NCBI RefSeq assembly: GCF_052065695.1
Contig: NZ_JBQHTM010000054.1
Location: forward strand, 1 to 21,205
Length of the DNA stretch: 21,205 nt
Direction: 5' to 3'
DNA from: Intestinimonas sp052065695
GTDB lineage: Bacteria; Bacillota; Clostridia; Oscillospirales; Oscillospiraceae
Shown here: piece after piece, positions 21,005-21,205 of the stretch
Layout: each line of letters opens with the position of its first letter
Numbering within the stretch: the stretch's first letter is position 1
The notes under the pieces: model-generated
What the model was told of the DNA's origin: nothing
The model's input: only the letters and a program-made list of their open reading frames with translations
The model's database searches: none
Program-made: the position numbers and the translations under genes

Positions 21005-21205
21005 ATAAATGGATCCCTCCTCGCTGAAACGGCTGCAGCCACCTGGATTTATTACTCTCCGGCACTGCCTGACCCTTTTCTACTTAGGTGCTCTTTTTTA
21101 GGGAATCTCTGATTTAATCCGCACTACCATAAAGGCTCCGGATGTGGGATAATAACACTATCAACGCAATGGTGGTGTATGGGGATGAAGAAACAGGAAA
21201 CATTT
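21005..21205. other. Window end, upstream of the lipoprotein gene
   Basis: Mostly intergenic. From an ATG at 21142 on the plus strand the frame stays open to the window edge (MWDNNTINAMVVYGDEE...) after a weak AAAGG. It could be the beginning of a gene, but 21 codons are too few to call it. Confidence 0.25.

Noticed and set aside
1..21205. CRISPR array
   Set aside because: No regularly spaced direct repeats were seen anywhere; the only short direct repeats are in hairpin clusters and in the Cys-repeat peptide.

Overview
The window looks like a GC-rich Clostridia chromosome of the Oscillospiraceae type (Flavonifractor/Lawsonibacter-like). I infer this from the non-discriminating AspRS paired with GatCAB under a T-box, the large SRP RNA placed just ahead of dnaX, and family-level resemblance of the mobile genes. 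This is from reading alone; no database was searched.

Region 1 (1-9860) is mostly core chromosome. A minus-strand cluster aspS-gatC-gatA-gatB makes Asn-tRNA (and Gln-tRNA) by transamidation and is led by a T-box riboswitch whose best specifier is AAC (Asn). Divergent from it are a family 4 uracil-DNA glycosylase and a YoaK-type membrane protein. Then come, on the minus strand, SRP RNA, dnaX, a YbaB nucleoid protein and an FUSC-type membrane protein. A tRNA-Ala(CGC) gene closes the region.

Region 2 (9860-15343) is a decayed integrative mobilizable element abutting the tRNA. In transcription order it has a frameshifted HTH gene, an excisionase, an HTH/replication-type protein, a candidate oriT region, a mobilization accessory protein, a MobP-type relaxase with Sel1 repeats, two small element proteins, and an integrase cut off before its catalytic domain.

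Region 3 (15335-16740) is a broken RiPP locus. A 49-residue ACGS-ACGA repeat precursor is followed by a radical SAM maturase truncated right after its SAM-binding core. A divergent HxlR regulator lies beside them.

Region 4 (17106-20467) is the most interesting part. An AT-rich reverse transcriptase gene is preceded by its own strong promoter and a structured leader of about 300 nt. On the opposite strand a 159-nt segment of that leader is stop-free in one frame and is bounded by the same 4-nt word, CAAT. Joining its ends head-to-tail keeps a 53-codon frame open indefinitely. It also creates a TTGACA-17 nt-TACAAT promoter that does not exist in the linear DNA. This is the architecture described for DRT2 defence systems, where rolling-circle reverse transcription of an ncRNA builds a toxic concatemeric neo gene. 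Upstream sits a 522-residue tyrosine integrase in which the box II catalytic Arg is Cys.

Region 5 (20472-21205) holds the C-terminal stub of another integrase fused against a probably truncated lipoprotein gene. The first 54 bases are a poly-C tract that looks like an assembly edge.
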